A DNA stretch of 64,000 bases from Mytilinidion resinicola (lineage: Eukaryota; Ascomycota; Dothideomycetes; Mytilinidiales; Mytilinidiaceae), in assembly GCF_010093595.1 (NCBI RefSeq), contig NW_022985471.1, positions 109,793 through 173,792 of the forward strand, written 5' to 3'. Shown here one piece after another: positions 46,901 to 58,857 of the stretch; within the stretch, counting starts at the first letter, position 1; the number at the start of each line of letters is the position of its first letter. The notes beneath the pieces were generated by a model. It was given only the letters and a program-made list of their open reading frames with translations. It was not told the origin of the DNA and searched no databases. The position numbers and the translations under genes were made by a program.

Positions 46901-47792
46901 CTGAGCTGCTCACAGTGGTTGCACTCGCAACAGACGGCCGCCGATCATCTTGTGGAAAACCCATGGCGTCTTCCTTCCCGCTCCCAGGTCTGAAGCCTGG
47001 AGACAACTGTCCAACATCTTCCGAGGAGTCATTATAGAAGCTTCCAAACACACTCGAAGGCATTACAGTTGACCCGTTCGATACGGGTAAGTTCCAGTGG
47101 TTTCCGGGAGAGGTTGCGGTCGGAGGGTTTCGAGATATAGCTGGGATGCGACCTCCAGAGGTCTCTAATACGGAGAGGTCCTTGCGGTAGTTACTAAGCT
47201 CCGCGAGCTTGGGGTTGTCCCATGGAGCGATTTTCGACTTTGAGTTCTGCGATGGCTTGGGATCGATGGTGCCGGGCGAGATTTCAGGTTCCCTATCACC
47301 TCTAGTGCATGTTGTCAGCTAGGTTCAGGTGAAAGAGTGAATGGGTTTGACACTGAGACGACGAGAGGAACACGGCTGGGGCATGGTGAATGCTTGCTCT
47401 CCCCCGTTACATCGATTCTCTTGTCCCCAGCAGCAAAGTACACGCCCGGCCTTTATGTCAATGCGCAAAAGGGACAATCAGAGGAAGGTAAAGAGCTCTC
47501 TCGAGTTTGCGCGGTAGGCTGCGGGCGAACCACGCAGCTATCCGTCAAACGGGCACAGGCTATACCGGGTGGCCAATGCCACTGGCGCAAAGACAAAGGG
47601 AGATGCAGCAACGCAGCAGCGCACGCGCGGGATCACGTACCTGTGATTCTTGGAGTTCTTGGTGGTCTGCACCTTCACGGGAGGGCCTCGAGTCCGGCCG
47701 CCCAATGCCTTCACGGTGTCGGTCGATCGCCAGCTATCCGCGCCCGAGCTTTCGGTGGAGCCATGCCTGCCTACATTCTCCTTTCTTGTCAT
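40967..47792 (-). CDS. CYR1: adenylate cyclase (RA, LRR, PP2C and cyclase domains)
   Basis: CDS proposed as complement of 40967-41134, 41190-46553, 46620-47301 and 47641-47792. All joins keep frame and give 2121 residues. It starts MTRKENVGRHGSTESSG, followed by a long disordered region with APWDNPKLAELSNYRKD. A Ras-association domain lies near 600-690 and a leucine-rich repeat array near 725-1330. A PP2C-like domain (VGLFDGQPLSNGGSK onward) lies near 1400-1680. The class III cyclase domain (VSLVFTDIKNSTILWE) lies near 1740-1890. The enzyme makes cAMP from ATP under Ras control at membranes and feeds protein kinase A. The ATG at 46559 lies inside an intron with a GACTAAC branch site and is not the start. 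The last exon restores a conserved-looking C-terminus (LRHLV-like, then MQDIFVELQNSMKELAAF). The first intron is long (339 bases). Confidence 0.95.
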
Positions 47793-48885
47793 TGTCACGG
47801 CACGAAAACGGGTTGGAGGGCGAGCTGCGGACCGAGACCTTGTCTTGGTCTGGCGCACTGGCGCGGTCGAGGTTCGATGAGGTTGGCACGGCGTGCAGGA
47901 GTCAGACGGGCTTCATTGGAGCTGGCGCGGTATCATGGGTGCGTTTGTGGACGTAATGGGCGTCGCGTCGGCGGAGCAGAGGGGCAGAGGGGTCGAGGGT
48001 TCGGGGTTCGTGATGGGTGGTGAGGGTGTGCAGTAGTGAAGGTTGAAAGAGCCCGAGTCGCCAGATGGGGCCCAGGCGTTTCCACCACCAGCCAAAAGAA
48101 GCTGACACGGCTGGCTCGATCACCATGACCCCACGCGACGCTCCGATGCATCGGCGGGACAAAGGAAGCGCGCCACCAGCACGCCTCTCAGCAAATCTAC
48201 GGCTGCCCCTCTGCCTGTGCTGCTGCTGTGGGATCTGGCATTTTGCGCCGTGTTTCGGGCCACACTCCGAACCATCGCAGAGCACGGGGAGACGCCGTGG
48301 GCAAGCCTCATGACGGCCTGTTCTTGCAAGCCACAGGCGATGGCGTATTGACCGCCCCTCCATCGCCGTCACGCAAGCCTCCTGGATGGGCCTGGCGGGC
48401 ACCATCCGGGCGTTGCACGCTGCCTTTCTGTCGTCCTGGGATGCTACCGCGAGATGCTTCACTGTGATACAGCACCAGAGAATCAGGCTATATACCCGCC
48501 ATTCAACCCGTTTCGATATAATCTCCCAACTCCATTGATACATGCGACATCCTGAAGCATCTTGATGTGTTTCGGGGGCTGTCCTTCACGATTAACAGGC
48601 GGGTCAGGACGAGCCTACATCCGCTCAGATGTTCGCAGTCGTATGAAAGCACTCCAGGCAGTTGTGGCAAACAAGTCAGACTGTTGTTCTAGAACTTCAT
48701 CCCCAATCAGCACACATGAGCTCGTAGCGCAGTCACTACGAAATTACTTTGACAGGACCCTGGAGAGCAGTCGCTCCCTGAATATGCACCAAGAAACCTG
48801 ACGCCTCAATCTGATCTTCCTTCCCACGCATAGGTGATACACGGATAAATATATATAGGAAGTACAACGCCCCAAAACGAGGCCA
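47793..48885. promoter_or_regulatory. upstream region of adenylate cyclase and 3' flank of NAF1
   Basis: This 1.09-kb spacer lies between two minus-strand genes. It should contain the adenylate cyclase promoter and 5' untranslated region. Several overlapping ORFs of 70-230 codons on both strands reflect high GC and show no domain. Confidence 0.5.
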
Positions 48886-51730
48886 CTACTGCCCCTGGCC
48901 CCTGTTCAGTGCGCGAAGGAGTTCTAGCTGCTGCTGTGCCGCCCTAAAAGCAGCCTGCGAGTCTTGCTGCGGCTGGGCGTTGACCGCCGGTGGAGCGTAA
49001 CTTGCGCGCGGGTCCTGAGTCGGCGTGTGACTCTGCTGAGGCTGGCTCGGCATTTGGTTTTGCTGCGCTGCTTGGAAGAGCTGAGCCAACGCTGCCCAGT
49101 TAGGCTGGGCAGCAGCCTGCTGCTGTGGTGCTTGCTGCTGAGGCACTTGCCATGGGTTCTGGAAAGAATACGCCGGAGCTGGGACGGAGGCCTGGGGTTG
49201 CTGTGGTTGGAAGTGGGGATTCACAAAAGCACCCACTGGGATTGATGCGCTCGGATTAGGAGGGCCCTGAGAGAACTGAGGGTATGGGGCATGTTGTGTA
49301 GTCTGCGCAGCAGAGACGGGCAGACTGTTTTGGTTCCAAGCAAATGCCTGCGGGTTAGTGTAGGACGCCGTAGAGTATGAGCTGGTTGGTGGTGCAGAGT
49401 ACGGCTGAGAGGATCCCGGAGACGATGCCGCCGCTGCTCGTGGTCCACGCGGTGGAGACCTCTGCCTTGCGTTGGGAGGGTGATTCCGTTGCTGCATGGG
49501 AGAGCCGGAAGTCCGATTCCTCTCTCGACGGTTCGGTCGTCGATGCTTATCAGCTGGCGAGCGAGACGGGCCGCTCCTGTTTCCACCACTGAAATTGTCG
49601 GCAGGACGGTTACGTCCCTGTTGCTGTTGTTGATGCTGCCGTTGACTCTGCGGCTGTTGCTGACGACCTTGCTGATTCTGCTGTTGTTGCTGACGACCCT
49701 GCTGATTCTGCTGTGGTTGCGGCCGATTCTGTTGATTCTGCGGCGCATGCGGCGGTTGTTGTTGACGCTGCTGTTGCTGGGGGGGCTGCTGACGCTGTCC
49801 TCCAACACCCCTATTGCGTTGTCGATCTCGGCCTCGACCTGGACTACGATGGTCTCCACGACCTCCTCTTCCGTGACCTCCATGTCCACGGTCGCCTCGA
49901 CCTGCAACGTGTTAGTAAAGAGCCAAAACTAGACAAATACTAGGTCCTCTAGTGCCAGTTCTCTTCAAGTGCTGACCAGATCGTATCCAAGACACCAGAT
50001 CAATCCGTCCAGAGAACAGTTCGATACATGTCCCAGGCCGTATCAAGCAGGATTTTCAACAGGACCCAGGTTGTTCCTAGGCCACGAGTCGGGTCATGTA
50101 TGAACAACCCCTCCAGTGGCATTGAAGGGAAACTGACACCAGAGGCTCCGGTAGATGTACCGGGACCATACATACCCCTATTCAGCCGCCCAGGGCCATT
50201 TCTACGAACATGGCTCCGGTCCTCGATAGGAGCGCCTGCACCAACAATGTCCTCGAAGTGGTCCGGTCTGGTCAGCGGTTTGTACATGCCCATATCCTCA
50301 TCTTCATCACTATAGTTCAAGCCGCCGCCCTGATGTTGCTGTGCTGCCATAGGGTTAGCTGGAGGCGAGTCTCTTCGCACAGGTCGGTCGTGTTCAGCTT
50401 CAGCTTCACGCCGAGAGTCGGCTCTGGCTAGTTTAGCTCTCTTCAAGCCGCGTTTGTACTCTGCTTCAGCTTCATCATCAGAAAATTCAACGTCGTTTGT
50501 CTCTTCATCGTGAACATTGGATGCATCGGTACCCTTGATAGCCTTAAGCGGTTTCGTGAATACGAAGGTTGAGTGTTCGTCCACGTAGAATATCGTGGTG
50601 CCCTTCGCAATTCCCATAGTTGCGACATCCGCAGGATCGGGAAATCCAACAGAATATAACGGCGCGTGGACTCTTCCAATTGTGTCGGCAACAACGCCAA
50701 CTACGCTCCTATCTCCTAAGCAGAGCAGCGACCCCGATTCCAGGACTTGGTATTCCCCACTAATGTTGGCCCTGACGACAATAAGATTGTCGACGATGTT
50801 TTCGACATTGCCCAGTTCGGTGATCTTCATGCCCTCTGTGATTGCGATATCTGGCTTCTTGTACTGCTCTTCGGCCTCGTTCTTGGTTCGCAAGACTTCG
50901 GCAGTCGCAGGTTCCTCATCAATATCACCCTCCATCAGGATGCGAGCTTGCTCCTCAGGATCCAGGGTTGTGTCCTCAACTTCGCCCTCCTCGTCAGAGC
51001 TGCTGTCTGACGAGTCATCGCTCGACGAGTCGGATGAGGAGTCATCGGCGGAGGAGTCGAGTTGCCATTCAGCATTCTCATTGTTTTTGTTGGCTTCCGC
51101 AGCCTGACGAAACTCGTCCTCGTTTGTGATCCCTTGTGTGTCTTGTTGCGATGGGGCAACGTGGCGTACTTGCGGTGACAGGGTGGTGGATTGGGCAGTG
51201 GTCTCTGCAGAGGAGGCCAGTTCGCCAGACTCTGGGGACTTGGGCTCGGTCTTGGAAGGACTGGGCTTTGGCGATGTGCCAGCTGCATGGCTCACAGACG
51301 GCGGGATGGGAGCAGTCTGGGGTGAATCCGAGTCCAACTCTTGTAATAGGCCCGTCATGTAGTCGGCATGCTGGGGGTCATCAGGAGCTGTCTCCTGGGT
51401 GATGCCGTTGGCCTGCGGCAGCTCGGGCAGGCCTGGGACCTGCTGGACGGCAGAGGCCAGCAGGCCGAGTCCTGGCAGCGCAAGATTTGTAGCAGAGGTG
51501 AAGAGCTCTGAAGAAGGCAGGCTGGTGGCAGATGTTGGACCCTCATCAAGGGCTCTTAGTGGTGAAGAGGGCTTGACTGGCGTTTCGCCATACAGATCTT
51601 CGTCGTCTGTGTCGTCGACAGGAGTGACGGGCCGCTCAAAGGGCTCACGGGTCGGGCCATCGAAACGCGCCCTCTTCGCGGGTGGCTGGGCCAGCGCATC
51701 AGCGTCGTGCATGTACGAGCTATCCGCCAT
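48886..51730 (-). CDS. NAF1: H/ACA ribonucleoprotein assembly factor NAF1
   Basis: CDS proposed as complement of 48886-49901 and 50176-51730, joined through a 274-base intron with donor GTATGT and a TACTAACAC branch site. The product is 856 residues. ATG at 51730 (MADSSYMHDADALAQPP) was chosen; an in-frame ATG at 51823 would add 31 residues. The Gar1/Naf1 beta-barrel core lies near residues 290-400 (ITELGNVENIVDNLIVV, VGVVADTIGRVHAPLYSVGF). Before it is a long acidic, Ser-rich region (SSADDSSSDSSSDDSSDSSS). After it comes an RG-rich stretch and then a Gln/Pro-rich tail. NAF1 binds the pseudouridine synthase Cbf5 during nuclear assembly of H/ACA snoRNPs and is later replaced by Gar1. The gene is divergent from ALG9. 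Confidence 0.92.
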
Positions 51731-51944
51731 GCTTAGGATATTAGAGTGAGGATGCTCTGATGCTGCGGATGCGACGGGTGATGCGATGGTTGGGAGACGC
51801 GGAAAAGTGTACGAAAAGCTCATGCAGATGCACGGAGACTGCGCCAGTCCGGATTAGCCTTAGCGTCAGCCTTATTTTACGGATGCCAAGAACATTGCAT
51901 TCACACCTTCATCGCCCCGTCTGCAATGGCCCAGCAGTGTCGCC
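51731..51944. promoter_or_regulatory. 214-bp bidirectional promoter between NAF1 and ALG9
   Basis: The proposed ATGs of the divergent genes are only 214 bases apart, so the two transcripts must start within or overlap this spacer. The alternative NAF1 ATG at 51823 would leave 121 bases. Confidence 0.65.
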
Positions 51945-53892
51945 ATGCCTCCGAGAGCTGGTCAGAAGGTCGTGCGATCTCCGCAACCACCGCGCACAGG
52001 CTCTACTAAATCGCCGTGAGTTTCCAAGCCCGAGTGAGGCCAGATGTCAGCTAATAAAACACAGAAGCCCTTCTCTCGAACTCAACGTAGCATTCTACAT
52101 CTTCTTTGCCTCCCACTTGGTCGCCGCTCTGTATGCACCTATACAAGACTGTGATGAGGTCTTCAACTACTGGGAGCCTACACATTATCTGAATCATGGC
52201 TCCGGCCTGCAGACATGGGAATACTCCCCCGAATACGCCATTCGGAGCTGGACCTATGCAGGCATACACGCCAGTGTAATTGGGATCTGGAAGATGGTAC
52301 CATTTAGTTCGAAATACACCGAGTTCTACTTTCTTCGCATTGTCCTGGCCCTTGTCTGTGCCCTCTGCGAAACCCGCCTTTTCTCGACTATCACGCGAAC
52401 CATAAACCCCCGAGTCGCCATGTTCTTTCTCATGATCATGGCGTTCAGTCCGGGTATGTTCCATGCCTCCGCTGCATACCTCCCATCTAGCTTCGCCATG
52501 TATACGACCATGTTGGGGTTTTCAGCTTTCATGGACTGGCGTGGTGGACTCCGAACAGCTCAAGGAATGTTCTGGTTTGCGTTTGGCGGTTTGGTTGGAT
52601 GGCCGTTTTCGACTGCATTGGTGTTGCCATTCCTGGTTGAAGAAGCCGTGCTAGCTGGCGTCACAGGACAGGTCTGGGATGCATTTCGACGCGTGCTAGA
52701 CGGAACAGCCAGGTCTTTCATTGTACTCGTATGGAGCTCTAAGCAATCACACTAGGCCTGCCCAGCTCACTTCTTACAGATTCTCCAACTGTGCATTGAC
52801 TCCTTCTTTATGCGGAAGCTTGCGTTCGTGCCCTTTAACATCGTCTGGTACAATGTCTTCAGCGGCTCGGGGAAAGGGCCTGACATCTACGGGACGGAGC
52901 CATGGCACTTCTACGTCCGCAACCTCATTCTCAACTTCAATGTTTGGTTCATACTTGCCATTGGCGCGATCCCTCTGCTTTTCTTCCAGCATTCCTTCCG
53001 GCGGCAAAGCACCACAAGGCAGACCCTCCTTCGAGGCTTGGTCTTCGTGTCGCCGTTTTACTTGTGGCTAGGCATCTTCACGTTGCAACCTCACAAAGAA
53101 GAGCGGTTCATGTACCCTGCATACCCAGCCCTCGCCCTGAATGCGGCGATGTCACTACATATCCTGCTGGCTTACTTCGGATCTTCCGATCCAAGAGATC
53201 TAGCCAGCAAGATCCCAGCACAGCTCAAGCTAGCCTTTGTGAGCGTCATAGTGCTTGGAGCGATAGACTTTGGTGGGTTGAGGACTATTGGTATGCTCAC
53301 TGCGTACTCTGCGCCACTAAAGGTATATAAATCACTACAACGACGAGGAATGGCTCTTCCTGGAGATACGGTGTGCCTCGGCAAAGAATGGTATCGTTTC
53401 CCATCTTCCTACCATCTTCCCAACAAGGTCAAGGCAAAGTTCATCAAAAGCGAGTTCTCGGGCCTTCTCCCGGGAGAATTCAGCGAGGCAAACGTCGGGT
53501 TTGGGCTTTACCCAGGGGCCTGGCTAACTCCTCCTGGAATGAATGATGAGAACAAAGAAGACTTATCAAAATATGTGAGTGACATGATGACGGCGGGCTG
53601 AGCATTGTTCCTGAACTGATGCCGGCAGATCGATGTTGACCACTGCACATTTTTGGTGGATTCCCACTTTCCCGGTACAACACCTACCGAGCACGAGCCA
53701 GCCTATGTTCTTGATACAGACAATTGGGAAAAAGTATCATGCGAGTCTTTCCTCGATACCGCCCAAACTAGCACGGTCGGTCGGCTGTTGTGGATCCCAG
53801 ACTTGCCCATTATTCCAGAGCGGCACCGCAGGAAGTGGGGTCAATACTGTCTTTTACGTCGCAAGATTGGAAGCAGCCAATATGTGCCGTAA
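51945..53892 (+). CDS. ALG9: alpha-1,2-mannosyltransferase ALG9
   Basis: CDS proposed as 51945-52015, 52065-52728, 52780-53574 and 53629-53892, all joins in frame, giving 597 residues. The protein starts MPPRAGQKVVRSPQPP and enters a hydrophobic region with the GT22 signature DCDEVFNYWEPTHYL near residues 52-66, which includes the conserved acidic pair. Several membrane segments follow (FYLRIVLALVCAL-like, FFLMIMAFSPGMF, FWFAFGGLVGWPF), then the conserved HKEERFMYPAYP block. It adds alpha-1,2-mannose from dolichol-phosphate-mannose to the lipid-linked oligosaccharide in the ER lumen for N-glycosylation. Introns are 49-54 bases. Length matches the family. Confidence 0.96.
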
Positions 53893-54376
53893 CTCAAAGG
53901 GATGTCACGAATATCGTCAGCTCTCTTCAACGAATAGACTTGCGAGGCAAAAATGAGAGAGCTTCAATTTACGCTAAACCCCGTTGGGTAACTTTATCCC
54001 AACTCCCTCGGCGCGATAACCAGTGATGCAGTGCGGGACATCTCCCTCCGCCCCACAGCCTTTCGCTAGCCCGCAAACGCAATGTTATCTGGCGGCATTT
54101 AGAGACCTCTTCGAGTTGGCCCAAGAGCATTGGATGCTGGGGTCTTGTCGGCAGCCGAGATATATCATGTTCCTCTCGTGTCTTTGCTTTTTGTTGATCA
54201 ATCTCCAAGTCCTTTATTTTCAACATACTCCGCTTCCTGATACTTCATGGCAGTGACTGTTACATTTAATCTTCCCGTGTCTGTGGCATATTATCGGCTT
54301 TTATAGTTTCTTAAAACTCCAGTACTTGTGTGCATTGCATTCCATCTTGGTATCCGATCTTCGTACACTCTCTATC
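53893..54376. other. spacer between ALG9 and the DUF3445 gene
   Basis: About 480 bases holding the ALG9 3' end and the promoter of the next plus-strand gene. No other gene is supported. Confidence 0.5.
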
Positions 54377-55820
54377 ATGGACAACGTCAAGCTCTGGGCG
54401 CGGCACAACTGTCACCCGGAGCATGTCAAGACCGCAGCAGTCCATTTGCAACAACGGATAAAGACAGATCCGAACCCTTTTCTCTATGGTCTTTTGACTC
54501 TCCTAACCGCTATCTGGGTATCTACACTAGCCATACGTCGATTCCGCACCTGGAGAATACCCACGCGGCCAGGGACCCCAGATCTCGAGAAACCCTCCTC
54601 TTCCAAATTCAAGGCCGCCGCGAGAGAACCCGGAGGTAAGTAATACATTTCTCCACGAAAGCTACCTCACGAGCCTTTACCTCAAGATATCAAAACTCAA
54701 ACTCACTCACAAACTCTCATCCAGTATGGATCCCCCATCCCTTCAAACGCCCCACCGCCGCCCCTTACCCGGACTGGTCCCTCACAGCCACCAAGCCCCT
54801 CCCCTACCGCCCCTTCCGTTACGGGCCCAAATACAACGTCACCATGGGCCTGCGCACCATGCACTGGGACGATTGGATCGAGCTCGACAACCACTACCCC
54901 AAGTTCCACGCGCTGAAAGCCGAGCGCATCGTCGAGCGCGGCACCAAGTGCTGCTACACCGCCCCTGAGGCCTTCGACGGCGCCGTCGAGCTGCTCGAGG
55001 AGCTGTGCGACTACCTGCCCCAGCGGTACCCGAGCCTGTACCGCAAGACAGACGTCGGGCTAGACAACTTGGAAACCGGCGAGAGTTTCAATGTTGTGGA
55101 CAGACCGTTGAAGGAGGATCCGATGCAGATGTCCGCCCGCCTCGTGCAAGACGACCTCGCGATTATGTTCGAGCGGCCAAACGGGCAGTACTACCTCCTC
55201 GCCGGCGCTATTCTTCTGGCAGGGTTCTGGCGGCTGGAGGATAAGTTCGGGATGCCGCTGTCCGAGATCCACACCAGTGGGGATGTGCCGCAGTACAAGG
55301 AGAAGCTGGAGAAGGGGATGTTGAACTTCTTTAAGCGGGTGATGCCGGATAAAGCGGTGTTGCGGAATAACTACTTCATTCAGGTGGATGATGAGTTGGC
55401 GTGGAGCTCGAGTATTGGGGGCGAGGATTCGGATGGGATTGGGTGGTTTACGGCGGAGAAGAATAAGGCGATTGAGCATCATTGGTTTAGGAGTGAGAGG
55501 CAGAGTTTGAGGAGGTGGGTTGTTCGCTGTGTTTTGTTTTGTCATGTTTGCTAACCTGTGACAGGCTCCCGAGATCTGGTGGCGTCGTGTTCACGATTAG
55601 GACGTACTTTCATCCTATTACTGAGATCTGCGAGGAGCCCTATGTACCAGGCCGTCTTGCTTCAGCTGTTCGGAGCTGGGGTGATGATGTTTCAAAGTAT
55701 AAGGGTAAGGAACGATATCAGGATGTCTTACTTGAGTACCTCGACCGCAAACATGAAGAGCAGGTCGCAAACGGGCTAGACATGGAGAAAGAGGACGACG
55801 TGAGATCTTATCCGTACTAG
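54377..55820 (+). CDS. DUF3445 protein, heme-dependent oxidative N-demethylase family
   Basis: CDS proposed as 54377-54635, 54725-55514 and 55565-55820, giving 434 residues. An N-terminal membrane anchor ([19 protein letters not shown]) precedes the DUF3445 domain, which is highly conserved in this copy: [92 protein letters not shown] and [20 protein letters not shown]. The family includes the alpha subunit of bacterial heme-dependent oxidative N-demethylase, with His-ligated heme. The fungal substrate is unknown. The anchor suggests that the enzyme sits on an internal membrane. Confidence 0.92.
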
Positions 55821-56340
55821 CGTCGGCTCCACGGGGTTAGGATTCACTCGTTGTCGTATAACGTGAGCATGGTGTAGTAGCATTCAACCTAGAAGTGCTC
55901 TTTTTCATTTTGCGTAGCTCTTCCGTACATTCATCTATTTGTATTTGTTTCCAAACGCACTGGCACATGGCTCACCAGGAACAATCTCAAACTCGGCAGC
56001 CTTTCAAAATTCGATCAATTATCGAAGCTTTTGAGAGAGTTTCAAGATCAAGCAATGCCCCCATATGGGTGCGTAGGTACAATACCTTTATTCGTATCGT
56101 TCCGTTACTTCAGTTCTTACCCATTCTCTTATGGAGGTTAAGAAATGCTGATAAAGAGGGACTCTATATATATTCAGCTCTATCCTAACAAGAAGGCATC
56201 AACATCGCTAATCAAGTGTCAATTTACCATATCTTTGCAATCCATACTTGTTAAGTCGAAGCCGCTTCTGGAACTTCATAGCCAAGTCAGCAATCAAAGA
56301 GCTTACGACGAGCCTACTACCGAGTCACGAAGAAATTCCA
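55821..56340. other. intergenic
   Basis: About 520 bases, moderately AT-rich, with no supported gene. Confidence 0.5.
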
Positions 56341-56969
56341 ATGGACGTAGTTGAGGTCTATAACCAACTCCTTCGCACCAGATCAATACGGCCCAGCACC
56401 ATCTCCACGGACAGGCCCATCCGACCCTCCTTCACCCCGCCTCCTTTTCAACCTCTTCGCCCAGGCGCTCGCTGCCACCTGAACGTCAATCCCCTCGTCG
56501 AATCGCGCGCCTACAATGCCTACACGAAATACTCAACTGGATCTACCACTTTCTGCATAATCAAAGACTTTCCAATCCATCTAGGGGCAATACCAGAGAC
56601 TTCAAGAAAGAGTGCTATGTCAAGATCTGGTTCCTCGCCGCAGAAACGGAAGCACGCGGCGCGTTCTTTGACGAGAAATTGCGCCGTCTCAGCGACGTGG
56701 GCTTTCCATTCGAGACAATGCTTCTAGACCCCATTTCTCCAGACGAAGCAGATAGGAGGGGGAAGTATCCAACTTTTGTAGGGACGAACACGCCTATACC
56801 GTTGGTGGATCTGTACCGCGCTTGGTAATGCGTCTATCGCCTCGTGCTGGTTGATGGGCTACATGGGTGGCCGATGCAGTTTCCAGAGCAGAACTTCAGT
56901 GATCTAGAAGGCGGCTCGCCGGAGAGGATCGCCGCGTTCTGCAGCGCTAGATATCTTTTGGAAAGGTGA
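56341..56969 (+). pseudogene. tandem gene copy 1 of an unrecognised family, frameshift and stop
   Basis: ATG at 56341 (MDVVEVYNQLLRTRSIRP) leads to RPSFTPPPFQPL, then a frame change near 56505. The shifted frame continues RLQCLHEILNWIYHFLHNQR, DFKKECYVKIWFLAAETEA and FFDEKLRRLSDVGFPFETML, then YPTFVGTNTPIPLVDLYRAW. TAA at 56826-56828 interrupts it there, and the frame goes on to 56969. The same blocks occur in order in the next gene (RPTFTPPPFPF, LDEKLQPLAAVGFPWDV, YPSLRGTSTPVPLERLYEAW), so the two are tandem duplicates. No known domain is recognised. Confidence 0.62.
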
Positions 56970-57294
56970 TGGAGGCTGGGGGGTGTTGGAGAATAGGATG
57001 TTTGAGTGGGATGAGATATGGTGAGTTCTTGCACTCATGCGCAGTGGTGTTGAGGTGATGAGAAGGAGTTCGTGTGTCTTTGTGAGTGTAATAGCTTTCT
57101 TTTTGTCCTATTGTAACTTTCGATTTCTTCGTGCTTCTATCTTAGAATCTAGAGAACAATGGAGTAGAAGGGGATTAAAGGTATTGGATCGGTCCTGCTA
57201 TATGGCACAAACTCACGCACCTGCCCCAGACCCACTGGAACACCACAGTCTACAATAACACATCCGCAAGCTAGCGCACATATCCAGATCCGAA
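56970..57294. other. spacer between tandem copies
   Basis: About 325 bases with no supported gene. It should carry the promoter of copy 2. Confidence 0.45.
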
Positions 57295-58494
57295 ATGAGC
57301 GACGAGATATCTCGAGACGCGATGGATGCGATTTTTCAATCACTAGCGGACGAGTCGAGCGATGATGAGCGTACCGATACCTCAGACTCATCACAGGAAG
57401 AGTCGTCATCAGAAACTTCATCGTCCTCCCCAGAACCGTTTCTCATAAACGATGACGATGTCTTCCCTTGGGATCCTCTTCCAATACCAATAGTCTCGAT
57501 AACTCCCCCAGGGGCTGACTTGAGCGAAGATGAATCTCTCGGTCAACTAATTGACACCTTTGTAGCAAGTGAGTTAGATGAAGACGACGAGGTCCTCGAC
57601 ACACAGGAACTCGATCAATTCGAACCGCCCGAAGAACATGAAGCCTCACGCCCAACGCAGTCCCAAGCCAGCCCCGAACCAGCAGCGCATGTTTCACGCA
57701 CATGCACCGACGGCTCGCCTCAGACCCACGAGGCCGTTCCACCACCCCTCCCATCCCCTCCGCCATCTCCAACCACCAACCCCTCCCTCACCCCCCTCCC
57801 CACCAGCACGCGCCTCACTCTCTCTCGACCCACCTTCACCCCACCCCCCTTCCCCTTCCCGTACTATCCCCCAAACACCCACATCCACCTCACCACAACC
57901 CCCCTCATCGCCCCCCGCGCCCACCGCTTCGTCGCCACCCTCCGCGCCCTGCTCACCTGTGCCACCCTCCTCCTGCGCACACACAACCCCCCTCTCGACC
58001 CATCCATCTAGGCCGAACTGGCCGCGCACCTCCGTACCCACCACAGCCCCCTGCTGGTATCCCGACGCAGGCACGAGCAAGCCATGGACTATCCACGCGA
58101 GCTTGCGCGCATGTACCACTCGACAATCTGGGGGTTGATCGAGGAAGCAGAACGCAGGGGACGGGCGCTGGACGAGAAGTTGCAGCCGCTGGCGGCGGTG
58201 GGGTTTCCGTGGGATGTTGGGCTGCTGGCTGAGCTGCAGCAGGATGGGGTGGTGCTGAGGATGGTGAGGTATCCGAGCCTTCGGGGGACGAGCACGCCGG
58301 TGCCGTTGGAGCGGTTGTATGAGGCGTGGGAGGTGGTGTATGAGATTGTGGAGGCGGAGGGTTTGGGGGAGTGGTACATGCGAAAGACAGGGAGGAGGCG
58401 GGGGGTTGAAGAAGGGGGCACGATGGTGTGGGAGAGGGAGGGGAGGGGGCCGTTGGAAGAGTTCATGAGTCGGATAGAGAGGTTGGGAATTTAG
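57295..58494 (+). pseudogene. tandem gene copy 2 of the same family, one in-frame TAG
   Basis: ATG at 57295 (MSDEISRDAMDAIFQSLADE) opens a frame of 400 codons to 58494, broken only by TAG at 58009-58011 (codon 239, in LDPSI*AELAAHL), where CAG would fit. The N-terminus is acidic and Ser-rich, the middle is very Pro/Ser/Thr-rich, and the C-terminal 160 residues are charged and helical (MYHSTIWGLIEEAERRGRAL). That C-terminal part is the conserved portion shared with copy 1. If the stop is read through or is a recent change, the gene is otherwise intact. Function unknown. Confidence 0.62.
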
Positions 58495-58857
58495 GGGGGG
58501 AATGGTGATGATGACGGTGGAGCTTTAGTCAGGTGGTTTGTGGGTTTGATACTGGAGGGAGGTTGATTTGTGCCTACGTACCGTTTTGGGTATCTGACCA
58601 AATCGAAAGCAGTACTGTACTCTTTCGATTCTAATGCCCTTCATGTTCATCGTGTTCGTTGGAGTCGCAATGTCACCTTCACACTCATACTTTCGCATGA
58701 CTCAACCACGTCACCACCATGTCGAAAGCATCTCCGTCATGGTCGACCATCACCTATGTCGCTGCACTACACCTAGAACTCCCCATTCTACATTACCTGA
58801 CCTCACTGTCACTTTACCTCTTCATAATTTCGAGAACCTCTGACTCTAAAGCCTAAA
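58495..58857. other. intergenic
   Basis: About 360 bases containing the promoter of the next plus-strand gene. No other feature is recognised. Confidence 0.45.

Noticed and set aside
47337..48023. 228-codon plus-strand ORF
   Set aside because: It overlaps the first exon and first intron of adenylate cyclase on the other strand and is Arg/Gly-rich, as shadow frames are.
51731..51823. Upstream ATG of NAF1 adding 31 residues
   Set aside because: It would leave only 121 bases to ALG9, and the shorter start MADSS looks more usual. Not excluded.
11042..58494. Alternative genetic code as a cause of the in-frame stops
   Set aside because: Adenylate cyclase, ALG9, NAF1, kinesin and LTE1 use Gln, Arg and Trp codons normally and have no internal stops over thousands of codons.
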